Under the pieces are notes generated by a model. That model saw only the letters and a list, made by a program, of their open reading frames with translations, searched no databases and was not told the origin of the DNA. A DNA stretch of 64,000 nucleotides from JAAYRQ01 sp035647235 (lineage in GTDB: Bacteria > Bacillota > Syntrophomonadia > Syntrophomonadales > Syntrophomonadaceae). The stretch is taken from NCBI GenBank assembly GCA_964514235.1, contig CAZEPV010000001.1, positions 132,180 through 196,179 on the forward strand, in the 5' to 3' direction. Below, piece after piece: positions 1-8,142 of this stretch. The position numbers and the translations under genes were made by a program. The stretch's first letter is position 1, and the number at the start of each line of letters is the position of its first letter.

Positions 1-69
1 GCTCACCGTTTGGCGATTAGGGGGGTCAAAAAGATTGTTCTAGTGGAAGCTTTGAAAAACCAGGATTAA
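1..69 (+). CDS. C-terminal end of an unidentified protein (partial)
   Basis: Frame 1 is open from the window edge to a TAA at 67-69 and encodes the last 22 residues of a protein, ending in a basic stretch and ALKNQD. The following adaptor gene has its ribosome site only 8 bases after this stop, so the two are probably co-transcribed. A HlyD-type adaptor often follows an ABC or RND transporter component, but this tail is too short to assign. Confidence 0.5.
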   Translation, partial: AHRLAIRGVKKIVLVEALKNQD

Positions 70-89
70 AGTCTTTGGAGGGTGGAAAA

Positions 90-1253
90 GTGAGAATACA
101 AAAACCTTTTATCTTAGGTCTAGGTGTAGCCATTTTGCTAATAGTAGCGGTACTATCGATAGTTAACTTCTCTGCTATAGAGGTTGACTTATACCAAGTT
201 AAAAAGGGGAATATTCAACAAACTGTCGATGAAACAGGTCTGGTCCAAGCTAGTCACTCCTTAAGTGTCTACACGACAGAAAATGGGCAGGTAGAAAAGG
301 TATTTGTGCAGGTAGGAGATAGAGTAAATAAAGGGGATAGCTTGTTAACCCTAAGCAACCACGATTTGCATTTGTTGAAGAGTGGTTACCAGACTTCTTT
401 AATCCAGGCTAATGGCAATTTAAATTTGGCTCAGGCTGAATTAAATTCCACCAAATTGAGCCTAAAGGAAGCTGCTAACTATTACAATCGCCTAGATAAG
501 TTGTATAATTCGGGGGCAGTTAGCCAGCAAGAATGGGAGAAAGCCAAAGGGCAATATGATAATCTAAACATTTTATATGAAGGACAGTTAAGTAATATGG
601 AAGAGGCCCTAGAACAAGTTCTGGTATCTGAAAAGGCCCTCAATGATATTGTGGCTAAGGAGAACAATTTAACTATCATAAGTCCAAATGACGGCACCAT
701 AGTAAAATTACCTTTAAAAGAAGGGCAGTATATAATGGCTGCTTCTGAAGTGGCTGAAGTGGCTAGTTTAGAGAGCCTGGAAATTAATGCTGATATATTA
801 AGTGATGATATGGCAGATATTCACAGGGGTCAAGAAGTTATTATTAGTGCTGCAATTTTAAAGGATAAGACATTAAAGGGGGAAGTAATAAAGATATATC
901 CTAAAGCGGAAGAAAGATTATCGGCTTTAGGGGTAGTACAATATCGGGTCCCAGTAGTTATAGGATTAAATGAGAGCGACAAACTAAAACCCGGCTATGA
1001 GGTAAAGGTTTCTATTAAGACCCTAGCTAGAAATGAAGTTATTATTATTCCCCGTGAAGCTATTATTTATGGAGAAAACGATTACAAGGAAGTAATGTTA
1101 GTTGATAGCAAGGGGCGTGTCACCTATGTGGAGGTTGAAACGGGGTTAGGGGATAGAACTAATATAGAGGTAGTTTCTGGACTTAAAGTAGGGCAAAAAA
1201 TAATCTTAGATGGTAGCTCTCTTTTAAAATCAGCTACTAAAGTAAGACAATAA
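90..1253 (+). CDS. HlyD/RND-type efflux periplasmic adaptor (membrane fusion protein)
   Basis: This is a membrane-fusion or adaptor protein of an efflux system, about 387 residues. One N-terminal membrane anchor (FILGLGVAILLIVAVLSIV) precedes a split biotinyl-lipoyl-like domain with NGQVEKVFVQVGDRVNKGD near residues 60-80. A long alpha-helical coiled hairpin follows, then the second lipoyl half (ISPNDGTIVKLPLKEGQY) and a beta-barrel and membrane-proximal part ending in VETGLGD and VVSGLKVGQKII. I chose GTG at 90 because GGAGGGTGG at 77-85 overlaps the earlier TTG at 75. In a Gram-positive cell the adaptor would work with an ABC transporter of the MacB type. No transporter gene follows, so the partner is probably upstream of the window. 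Confidence 0.85.
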   Translation: MRIQKPFILGLGVAILLIVAVLSIVNFSAIEVDLYQVKKGNIQQTVDETGLVQASHSLSVYTTENGQVEKVFVQVGDRVNKGDSLLTLSNHDLHLLKSGYQTSLIQANGNLNLAQAELNSTKLSLKEAANYYNRLDKLYNSGAVSQQEWEKAKGQYDNLNILYEGQLSNMEEALEQVLVSEKALNDIVAKENNLTIISPNDGTIVKLPLKEGQYIMAASEVAEVASLESLEINADILSDDMADIHRGQEVIISAAILKDKTLKGEVIKIYPKAEERLSALGVVQYRVPVVIGLNESDKLKPGYEVKVSIKTLARNEVIIIPREAIIYGENDYKEVMLVDSKGRVTYVEVETGLGDRTNIEVVSGLKVGQKIILDGSSLLKSATKVRQ

Positions 1254-1397
1254 TTAGGCCTATATCCTTTGACCATTTTTATAGAAGGGAGTAGACTAAA
1301 GACAAGAAAATCCAAATGGAACTATTAGGGGGTGTGAGCTGGCATATATTTATGTGGGGGAAATTAGGGGAATACTTATAAATAGGAAGGTGAGCAA

Positions 1398-2165
1398 ATG
1401 TCTTATGAATATGTAATTGAAGATGATATAGTTTTATTTAAGTTTAAAAATGGTAAGGTCAACTCTATTACCACAGAAACCTTGCACGGTTTAAATGAAG
1501 TGATTAATCGGGTAAATAATGAAGAAGAACTAAAAGGAATTATATTAACTGGCGAAGGTCGCTATCTATCAGGTGGTTTTGATTTAGGAACCTTTACATC
1601 TTTTAAAGATGGGGAAGAAATAAAAAAATGGTTTGAGCTAGAGGAAGATGTAATGTATAAATTATTTACCTGCTCCAAACCAGTAGTAGCGGCAGTAAAT
1701 GGACATGCCACAGCTGCAGGCATGATAGTTTCGATGGCTAGTGACTATGTTATTGCTGTGGACCATCCGAAAATTAGACTAGGTATGACCGAAATCAAAA
1801 TTGGTTTAGCCCTAACCCCTGCAGAAATGGAAATCATGAGATTTGGCTTAGATACCAACAAGAACATGAAAGACGTAGTATTCAAAGGTGAACTTTTTAG
1901 CCCTCAGCTAGCATATGATATGGGCATTTTTGATGAATTAGTAGAAAACCCCGAAGAATTAATGGAAAAAGCGAAAGCCAAGGTATCTGCTCTAATAGAT
2001 ACACCAGGCAGACCCTTCATATTACTTAAAAAGTTCCAGAAAAAACATGCAGCAGATAAGATACAAAAAGGATTAAAAGAGTATGATTGGGATTTACTAG
2101 TAGATACTTTTACCGATGAAAAAATAATAGGAACCCTGAAGATGGTACTAAAAGCTATAAGCTAG
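1398..2165 (+). CDS. enoyl-CoA hydratase/isomerase family protein (isomerase-like crotonase)
   Basis: This is a 255-residue crotonase-fold protein, which would bind an acyl-CoA thioester in the cytoplasm. The oxyanion-hole region around residues 55-70 (GRYLSGGFDLG) and the second one (NGHATAAGMIVSMASD) are recognisable. Classical hydratases use two glutamates. The first, in the GGGxE stretch, is replaced here (AAGMIV), while the second survives in MTEIKIG. One remaining acid fits a delta3-delta2-enoyl-CoA isomerase or another crotonase activity better than a hydratase; this is inference. The start has a good ribosome site (AGGAAGGTG). It appears monocistronic and is closed by the hairpin at 2190. 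Three other crotonases occur in the window. Confidence 0.8.
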   Translation: MSYEYVIEDDIVLFKFKNGKVNSITTETLHGLNEVINRVNNEEELKGIILTGEGRYLSGGFDLGTFTSFKDGEEIKKWFELEEDVMYKLFTCSKPVVAAVNGHATAAGMIVSMASDYVIAVDHPKIRLGMTEIKIGLALTPAEMEIMRFGLDTNKNMKDVVFKGELFSPQLAYDMGIFDELVENPEELMEKAKAKVSALIDTPGRPFILLKKFQKKHAADKIQKGLKEYDWDLLVDTFTDEKIIGTLKMVLKAIS

Positions 2166-2189
2166 GTACTTCAGATTAATTGTTATTTA

Positions 2190-2216
2190 AGCGGAGTTTA
2201 TACTCCGCTATTTTTA
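2190..2216 (+). terminator. rho-independent terminator after the crotonase gene
   Basis: An 8-bp perfect stem (2190-2197 with 2202-2209) with a four-base loop is followed by a short T run. It lies 25 bases after the stop at 2165. Confidence 0.75.
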
Positions 2217-2273
2217 AGCAATTTAGTCATATTTGACCGAAGGCCATTTTAAAAAGAAGTAAGTAATGTTTGC

Positions 2274-2313
2274 TTAAGGTTAAGTTTTTATTAAATTTTA
2301 ATAAAAAGGTTAA
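2274..2313 (+). promoter_or_regulatory. candidate PhoP-type operator upstream of the phosphate symporter
   Basis: TTAA elements recur at 2274, 2280, 2291, 2298 and 2310, several of them about 11 bp apart. They enclose a 23-bp palindrome at 2285-2307 (10-bp arms, 3-bp centre) flanked by GGTTAA direct repeats. PhoP boxes of Gram-positive bacteria are TT-rich hexamers repeated every 11 bp. The downstream gene is a Na/phosphate symporter, so phosphate control is plausible. In AT-rich DNA such patterns also arise by chance. Confidence 0.3.
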
Positions 2314-2411
2314 ATTATAAATGATATATGATAACCTAATGTTGAAAATAGTTGAAGATTAGAATAGCAATGGGATGTAGTAATATTAATGGGAGGATTC
2401 TTTAAAAATTT

Positions 2412-4097
2412 ATGGACATATCAATCCGAGAAGTATTGTTTGCTTTTGCTGGTGGACTAGCATTGTTTTTATTCGGGCTTAGATTTATGTCTGATGCTTT
2501 GCAGATGGCAGCAGGAGATCGGATGAGGACAATTTTAGAAAAGGGAACCAAAAATCCAGTTAGGGGGGTTTTAACTGGTACTTTTGTTACTGCCTTGATT
2601 CAGAGCAGTAGTGCCACAACTGTATTAACCGTGGGGCTTGTAAATGCCCAACTTTTAACCTTGCGGCAAGCCATCGGAGTGATTATGGGAGCCAATATTG
2701 GTACTACCATAACCGCTTATTTAATTGGATTTAGTTTACAAGATTACGTTTTACCTATAATTGCCATAGGCGCCTTAACCTTTATGTTTTCAAAAAGAAA
2801 AAGGAATCAGAGTATAGGACAGGCTGTACTTGGATTTGGGATATTATTTTTTGGACTTACTATTATGGGTGAAGGGATGCAACCCCTGAAAGATTTAAGT
2901 TTTTTTACTGATTTTATGGTAAGTGTCGAAAATAACCCCATACTAGGGGTTATAATCGGGGTAGTTTTTACCTTTATTGTGCAGTCTAGTAGTGCTACCA
3001 TAGGTATTATACAAGAATTAGCTAATCAAGGTGCGGTTACTTATCTGCAAGCAGTTCCCATCCTCTTTGGGGATAATATTGGTACAACCGTCACCGCCTT
3101 ACTCGCTGCTATTGGTGCCAGCGTGGCAGCCCGTAGGACTGCTTTAACCCACTTCATCTTTAATATAATTGGCACTTTAATCTTTTTGCCCCTATTTATG
3201 ATAGGTTTTTTCCCCAAGTTAGTTATATGGGTTACTAATAATATATTTACTCTATTCCCCTGGGTCACGGGTAATTGGCACACCCTGAACATTAAATTGC
3301 AAATAGCGCAGACCCATGCGGTTTTTAATATTTCTAATACCCTCATACATTTGCCCATGGTAGCCGTACTAGCCTGGATAGTAACTAGGCTAATTCCTGA
3401 TAGTGAAGATGAACTTGAATTTGCTGAATATAGAACCAAATACATTGACATAAGATTTTTAAGCAATCCATCTGTTGCTTTAGCGCAAGCCAACCGAGAA
3501 ACTATACGGATGGGCCAGCTAGCTCATCAAGCCTTTAATAATGCAATTTCTTATTTTAACAAGCGGGAGAATAATTTAGTAGAAAAAGCACTTATATTAG
3601 AGGATACGATTGATATGCTGGAAAGGGAAATTACAGATTACGTTATAGCAGCCACGGTAAAAAGTCTATCCAAGGAAGATTCTAACCAATCAGTGGCGAT
3701 TTTGCAGGCCCTTAATGATATTGAAAGAATAGGGGATTTGAGTGAATCCATCATAGAAATGGCCGATTATGCTGCTAAACATCATGTGGATTTTTCTGGG
3801 GAAGCCCAGAATGAAATCGAAAAATTAGTCTCAATTACTGATGAAACCCTGGCTTTAACTTTTGAGGTTCTGGAAAATAGGGATAAAGCTATAGCTAGGC
3901 GGGTGCAGGAAAATGAAAGGATAATAGATGAGCTCCAGGCAGAATACCGCAGAAATCATATTATTAGACTTAATGAAAGAATTTGTAATGGCAACAATGG
4001 GGCGGTCTTTCTTGATTTAATCGGGGCCTTAGAAAGGATAAGTGACCATTGCCGAAATGTTGCCTTATATGTCACAGGGGGAGGAATACACTTATAA
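2412..4097 (+). CDS. Na/Pi cotransporter family protein with C-terminal PhoU-like domain
   Basis: This is a sodium-dependent phosphate symporter of the NptA/YjbB type, 561 residues, in the cytoplasmic membrane. Two inverted Na_Pi_cotrans repeats are visible: the first has QSSSATT and GANIGTT near residues 65-100, the second QSSSATIG and GDNIGTTVTALL near 190-235. The last 200 residues form a charged helical PhoU-like domain (for example NDIERIGDLSESI), which usually tunes phosphate traffic. The start has only a distant GGGAGG (2391-2396, about 15 bases away), so translation may be weak or the leader structured. The gene is alone, preceded by a TTAA-rich palindromic region that could be phosphate-responsive. 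Confidence 0.9.
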   Translation: MDISIREVLFAFAGGLALFLFGLRFMSDALQMAAGDRMRTILEKGTKNPVRGVLTGTFVTALIQSSSATTVLTVGLVNAQLLTLRQAIGVIMGANIGTTITAYLIGFSLQDYVLPIIAIGALTFMFSKRKRNQSIGQAVLGFGILFFGLTIMGEGMQPLKDLSFFTDFMVSVENNPILGVIIGVVFTFIVQSSSATIGIIQELANQGAVTYLQAVPILFGDNIGTTVTALLAAIGASVAARRTALTHFIFNIIGTLIFLPLFMIGFFPKLVIWVTNNIFTLFPWVTGNWHTLNIKLQIAQTHAVFNISNTLIHLPMVAVLAWIVTRLIPDSEDELEFAEYRTKYIDIRFLSNPSVALAQANRETIRMGQLAHQAFNNAISYFNKRENNLVEKALILEDTIDMLEREITDYVIAATVKSLSKEDSNQSVAILQALNDIERIGDLSESIIEMADYAAKHHVDFSGEAQNEIEKLVSITDETLALTFEVLENRDKAIARRVQENERIIDELQAEYRRNHIIRLNERICNGNNGAVFLDLIGALERISDHCRNVALYVTGGGIHL

Positions 4098-4127
4098 TTA
4101 AATCTTTATTAAAAATGGGGTTTAATT

Positions 4128-4247
4128 GTGCTTTATCGCAAATTGCTATCATTTCTTAAAAAAATTGATATGGTCGCTTGTATGTTCTATGCCTTTTTGC
4201 TATTCCTTTTTCAACTCTTTGACCTGATTCAAAAGCTTTCTTACTAG
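4128..4247 (+). CDS. possible 39-residue hydrophobic peptide
   Basis: A GTG-started frame of 39 codons follows the symporter by 30 bases. The product has a basic N-terminus (VLYRKLLSFLKK) and a membrane-like core rich in Phe and Leu. The only ribosome-site candidate is a weak GGGG. It could be a small membrane peptide or chance in AT-rich DNA. No family is recognised. Confidence 0.2.
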   Translation: MLYRKLLSFLKKIDMVACMFYAFLLFLFQLFDLIQKLSY

Positions 4248-4445
4248 GTATAAAAGGATTTTCTAACACTGGAAATATACTTAGGTATACTATTCTGGAA
4301 AGTAAAGGCTGCAGACTAGTAATTATGGATAAACATTTTATATTCTATAAAATGGGCGGGTAAAATACGATAGTAATTGTATATGTTATAGTTGATGGGG
4401 GGAAGGGAATACAAAAATCTAATATAACCTTTTTTCAAAATAGTG

Positions 4446-4477
4446 AGTCCCATAATTTTCTTTATAGGGGCTTTTTT
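4446..4477 (+). terminator. orphan terminator-like hairpin
   Basis: AGTCCC pairs with GGGGCT (one G-T pair) and is extended by ATAA/TTAT with one bulged base, followed by six T. It lies 350 bases after the symporter stop, with no gene just before it, so it may end a long 3' tail or a small RNA. Confidence 0.4.
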
Positions 4478-4721
4478 ACATTTAATATGTTTTCACCATT
4501 ATTAAGCTTTTTAGGCATGTGGGGTTCGTAGCATTGATGAGTAGAATAAAAAATTTAAATGCATTTAAAGACTTGCTTTATGAGGGTTTTTAGATATTAG
4601 TCAAAATGCAGGAATCTTTTGCAGAAAAGACTAACGTTGGGAATCCTTATATTTATTGTTTTAGGGAACAAATTCGAAATTAAGGATTTTTTAATCTCAA
4701 TTATCTAGGCTAAATAATTGA

Positions 4722-4756
4722 GTGGGCATGTGTAGCTAAGATAGGTGGGATGTGTA
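4722..4756 (+). repeat. direct repeat pair upstream of the methyltransferase promoter
   Basis: GTGGGCATGTGTA at 4722-4734 is repeated as GTGGGATGTGTA at 4745-4756, starts 23 bp apart (about two helical turns). Ribbon-helix-helix proteins commonly bind such repeats, and the next gene encodes a protein with an RHH-like N-terminus. An operator role is inference. Confidence 0.35.
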
Positions 4757-4786
4757 AAAAATACGGATAAAAATGAATAAAAGGGG

Positions 4787-4815
4787 TTGCTAAATCAAAG
4801 TTAAAGTGGTATATT
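4787..4815 (+). promoter_or_regulatory. sigma-A type promoter of the methyltransferase gene
   Basis: TTGCTA (4787-4792) and TATATT (4810-4815) are separated by 17 bp. Transcription would start near 4822, giving a leader of under 30 bases before ATG 4849. Confidence 0.55.
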
Positions 4816-4848
4816 TTCTTAAAAGTAGAAGAGTGAGGAGAGCCTAAT

Positions 4849-6081
4849 ATGCGCGGGGGTAAACGAAATGGTGCAGGAAGGAAAGTTATTCCTGACTCGA
4901 AAAGAAAGAACAGAAGAAGTATATACATTACGGAACATTTATATAATAAAATAATGGAAACACCAATTGAAAACTATGATACTTTCAGTGGGAAATGTAA
5001 TTCATTAATTGAAATGGGTTTAGCGAATCTCGGGAATGGTATAGCCCAAAAATACGATGAAAATAATAATAAGGTGTCTGTCGTTAATGAACCTAAAAGT
5101 GTTTTTGATACTATTGATAAGGCTAATAAATTTAAAAATGGGATTAAGGAATTAAAATTTATTGATCTGTTTGCAGGAATTGGTGGGATAAGAAAAGGAT
5201 TTGAAGACGATTTTACCAAGTGTGTATTTAGTTCTGAATGGGATAAATATGCAGTAAAAACATACGAGGCTAATTATGGTGAAAGACCATATGGCGACAT
5301 TACTAAAATTGACGAAAAAGATATTCCTGACCATGATGTTTTACTAGCAGGATTTCCCTGTCAACCGTTTAGCCATATTGGAAAACGAAAGGGATTTGCA
5401 CATGAAACACAAGGGACTCTTTTTTTTGATGTACTACGAATATTAAGGGAGAAACAGCCTAAAATGTTTTTACTAGAAAATGTCAAAGGGCTTTTAACTA
5501 ATAATAATGGGGAAACCTTCAGAATTATTATAAAGAACCTTAACGATTTGGGATATTCTGTTTTTTATGAAGTTATGGATGCTCGGGATTTTGGACTTCC
5601 ACAAAGACGTGAAAGAATATTGATTATTGGTTTTCATTCGAATTTAGGAATAGATAGTTTTACATTCCCAAAAGGAAATACGGAAATAAGAGTTCCAATC
5701 AATTCAATTTTAGAACATAGCCCGAAGGGATACTCAATTTCCAAGCATTTGCAGGAAAATTACTTATTTAAAAAGGATGATGGAAAGCCACAGGTAGTCG
5801 ACTATAATAGCACAATTCAAGTAAATACCTTGGTGGCTAGTTACCATAAAATTCAAAGATTAACGGGTACATTTGTAAAGGATGGGGAAACAGGACTTAG
5901 ATTATTCAGCGAGTTGGAATTAAAGCGCATAATGGGTTTTACGGAAGACTTTATAGTTCCTGTTTCGAGAACGCAAATGTATAGGCAGTTTGGGAATTCA
6001 GTTGCTGTCCCTATGATAAAAGCGGTTGCCGATGCTATTAAAAAAAGCCTTATGGAGGCAGAAATAGAAAGAATAGAATAG
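4849..6081 (+). CDS. DNA (cytosine-5-)-methyltransferase with N-terminal ribbon-helix-helix-like domain
   Basis: This is a type II C5-cytosine methyltransferase of 410 residues. Seen motifs: I (FAGIGGIRKGF, about residue 108), IV with the catalytic Cys (GFPCQPFSHIGKRKGF, about 168), VI (ENVKGL), VIII (QRRERI, about 251) and X (RQFGNSVAVP, about 380). The target-recognition region lies between VIII and IX. The first 60 residues are extra to the catalytic core: a GGKRNGAGRK start, then RRSIYITEHLYNKI and a second helix, resembling an Arc/MetJ-type ribbon-helix-helix DNA-binding fold. Such an arm could repress its own promoter, as the N-terminal HTH of M.SsoII does. GAGGAGAG precedes ATG. It converges on the cognate nuclease gene. 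No separate C protein is present. Its codons look more AT-rich than neighbouring genes, which suggests transfer. Confidence 0.92.
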   Translation: MRGGKRNGAGRKVIPDSKRKNRRSIYITEHLYNKIMETPIENYDTFSGKCNSLIEMGLANLGNGIAQKYDENNNKVSVVNEPKSVFDTIDKANKFKNGIKELKFIDLFAGIGGIRKGFEDDFTKCVFSSEWDKYAVKTYEANYGERPYGDITKIDEKDIPDHDVLLAGFPCQPFSHIGKRKGFAHETQGTLFFDVLRILREKQPKMFLLENVKGLLTNNNGETFRIIIKNLNDLGYSVFYEVMDARDFGLPQRRERILIIGFHSNLGIDSFTFPKGNTEIRVPINSILEHSPKGYSISKHLQENYLFKKDDGKPQVVDYNSTIQVNTLVASYHKIQRLTGTFVKDGETGLRLFSELELKRIMGFTEDFIVPVSRTQMYRQFGNSVAVPMIKAVADAIKKSLMEAEIERIE

Positions 6082-6167
6082 AAGTGGGTAGGATAATAGT
6101 TTTGCAAATAATATAGTAAGGGAAGACAATGGTAATGGTGAAAAATTAGAACACTAGTTTTTTTTAT

Positions 6168-7367
6168 TTAATTATTCGTAAAACCTTTGATTTGTATTTT
6201 TTGTCCACGTTTTTTGCTTGGATAGGTCCACTTAAAAGGAGTTCCAAATTGTCCTTTTGAGTTATATGAATCATTATAATATTGAATATATTCGTCCTGG
6301 TTCCATGCAGCTAAATTATTTGTAAATATGATCAGATCAGCAACTTGTAAGGGATTATTTATCAAAGGACTATTAAGACCGAAAATAAATAGCCCAATGA
6401 GTTCTTTATTATATTTTTTGAGTTCTTCTTCTAAAACTTTATCTGAATGAGGGTATCTTAGGAATAGATTTCTTTTACTACCAACTTCCTCAAAGTCCTT
6501 AAGGGCTTGAGTTAGGGGGTCTGTTGTAGGCAATTTTAATGCTTTGATAATGTCGGAAACACTACCTTCATGGATAGTTACAGTTTTTTTGCTGGAATTT
6601 TTTACGCTTATATTACTGACTATCTCGTATGTATCAGTTTCAATTTTTACATTTACATCGGTTTTGGGTTTACCCCTATTGGACAATAGAGGTATTTTAT
6701 CAGTAGCAATAATCCTTATTATCCTATTATTACTTTCTGATAATCCTAATTTTTCAAGTATTATTTTATATATATGATAAGTAGAGGATTTTACTGTTTG
6801 TTTTAATCTAGCATAATCATTCCATAAATTCTTATTTTTTTCATCCATTAATAGGGCGACAATACTTGTCTCTGCATCGTTTCCAAGAATATTAGAACGC
6901 AAGCCCTGTTCGATGTTTTGCGTGGCTTTTTCAATAATTTTTTGCCTTAGTTCATTCACTGTTAGAACATCTGTTAAAAAAGAAGTGTAAGTCTGGCTTT
7001 TTATTTTTGTAGAGTAATTAACTTTATTTCTTATTTCTCTTTCCGAAATAGAATCAGGCACAATGACATAAATCTTAGTGAATTTCTTATTAATTAATCT
7101 GATATTTTGTGCAAAGAATTCTGTTCCATATATACGATCCCTAATAGAACTTGTTGATTTTAAAAGCCACTGCTCAATATCTGAGCCCAAAAATTCAACT
7201 AGAAAGTCCATTTTAAATTGCTTTTCTTGATTTGGATAACCAATAGAAAAACCATCTGTAATTTTTATATTAATATTTAATTCATCTTTTATACTATTAA
7301 GCATTTCAGCAACAAGGATTTTGGTCTGTTTACCAGATTTATTCTTTAACTTATTGTCTATATTCAT
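6168..7367 (-). CDS. MspI-like type II restriction endonuclease
   Basis: This is the likely restriction partner of the convergent methyltransferase, 399 residues from an ATG with AAGGAG eight bases upstream; the longer GTG start would swallow that site. The C-terminal half resembles the MspI family as I recall it. PKTD (about residue 233) corresponds to the active-site Asp, followed by ISVKNSSKKTVTI (about 252), where MspI has N-x-K-HSSKKK; the lysine is kept but the Asn position is Ser. The ending FGTPFKWTYP...KRGQKIQIKG matches the MspI C-terminus pattern. About 180 extra N-terminal residues are not in classical MspI (about 260 residues). CCGG recognition is possible but not shown by sequence alone. 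Confidence 0.75.
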   Translation of the reverse strand: MNIDNKLKNKSGKQTKILVAEMLNSIKDELNINIKITDGFSIGYPNQEKQFKMDFLVEFLGSDIEQWLLKSTSSIRDRIYGTEFFAQNIRLINKKFTKIYVIVPDSISEREIRNKVNYSTKIKSQTYTSFLTDVLTVNELRQKIIEKATQNIEQGLRSNILGNDAETSIVALLMDEKNKNLWNDYARLKQTVKSSTYHIYKIILEKLGLSESNNRIIRIIATDKIPLLSNRGKPKTDVNVKIETDTYEIVSNISVKNSSKKTVTIHEGSVSDIIKALKLPTTDPLTQALKDFEEVGSKRNLFLRYPHSDKVLEEELKKYNKELIGLFIFGLNSPLINNPLQVADLIIFTNNLAAWNQDEYIQYYNDSYNSKGQFGTPFKWTYPSKKRGQKIQIKGFTNN

Positions 7368-7390
7368 AGTGATATTCTCCTTCAAAAACA

Positions 7391-7587
7391 CTAATCATGC
7401 TCTATCCCCATAATACCCATTAATTCACAATCTATTGCTTTAGTTTTCTTAAGCAATAGATCGGTGCCGATGTTATTCTTTTTCAAACTTAGACATATCA
7501 ACAATACTGATATCAGCAGCTTCTATTAGCTCTTTCTTCTTCATATATCCAATAATAGGGACTTTCTAATTCTACCAAAGAAACCAT
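7391..7587 (-). pseudogene. decayed ORF upstream of the restriction endonuclease
   Basis: Read on the minus strand, three frames join into one protein-like text. MVSLVELE begins at 7587, then VPIIGYMKKKELIEAADIS...SKFEK (stop at 7473), then NNIGTDLLLKKTKAIDCEL...GIEHD ending at 7391. Two single-base shifts would restore an ORF of about 65 residues whose end overlaps the spacer before the nuclease. I do not recognise the family. It may be a remnant of a former third R-M gene or an unrelated decayed gene. Confidence 0.35.
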
Positions 7588-8142
7588 ATACACACAATTT
7601 GTATTTGCAAACAAAAAGTAAAAAATTATATATCACACTTTGCATATGGGTTATTACGGAAAATAAAGAATTTCATCTTACATTAAATTGAGGTATTTGA
7701 AATACGATGGGATATATTGGGAGTACCTATAAAAGGTGACATTATATAGTGTGAAAAGGCCGCACTAGTATCATTGTTATGTTATTGCTGGGTCTAGTGG
7801 ATGTTAGCCTATTACCCAGCCCTTACCAAGAAGCATTTTGATTTAGCATAATAATTATTCCATATTCCATAGCCGATAAGTATCTGCTTTAACTATGATT
7901 TCTAAGGGTATTGTAAAGACTATCAATATATTTTAAAAACAAGTTTATAATTTGTGGATTCCAAGGTTGATATTGTAAATTCACTAAAAGTGCTATCTAA
8001 GTCAGAAGTTCAGGTGTTTCTATAAGCCCTTCCCAAATTCCCATCTAAAAGTTTTTAATTACTCCTTTTTTTTTGTATAAGGATGGCTCATTTTCTATAA
8101 ACTTAGATTAATAGATTATTTGCATTTGTGGAGGTGTAGAAA
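7588..8142. other. gene-poor stretch right of the restriction-modification pair
   Basis: I see no convincing ORF on either strand. A weak 7-bp inverted repeat (GCTGGGT ... ACCCAGC, about 7789-7822) has a long loop and no T run. The stretch mirrors the gene-poor flank on the other side of the R-M pair. Confidence 0.45.

Larger units (their letters stand above)
4248..4786. other. gene-poor stretch left of the restriction-modification pair
   Basis: I see no convincing protein gene here on either strand. The stretch holds an orphan terminator-like hairpin at 4446-4477 and a pair of near-identical direct repeats at 4722-4756. Its size (about 750 bases in total from the symporter to the methyltransferase) matches the gene-poor flank on the other side of the R-M pair, consistent with an insertion site. 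Confidence 0.5.

Noticed and set aside
3041..3493. Minus-strand ORF of 150 codons inside the Na/phosphate symporter
   Set aside because: It lies opposite a clear symporter with intact motifs, has no ribosome site and no recognisable family. It is a shadow frame.
4338..4380. Sigma-D (flagellar) promoter-like TAAA...CGATA text, similar to one at 38665-38690
   Set aside because: Spacings differ between the two sites and from the consensus, and AT-rich DNA yields such matches often.
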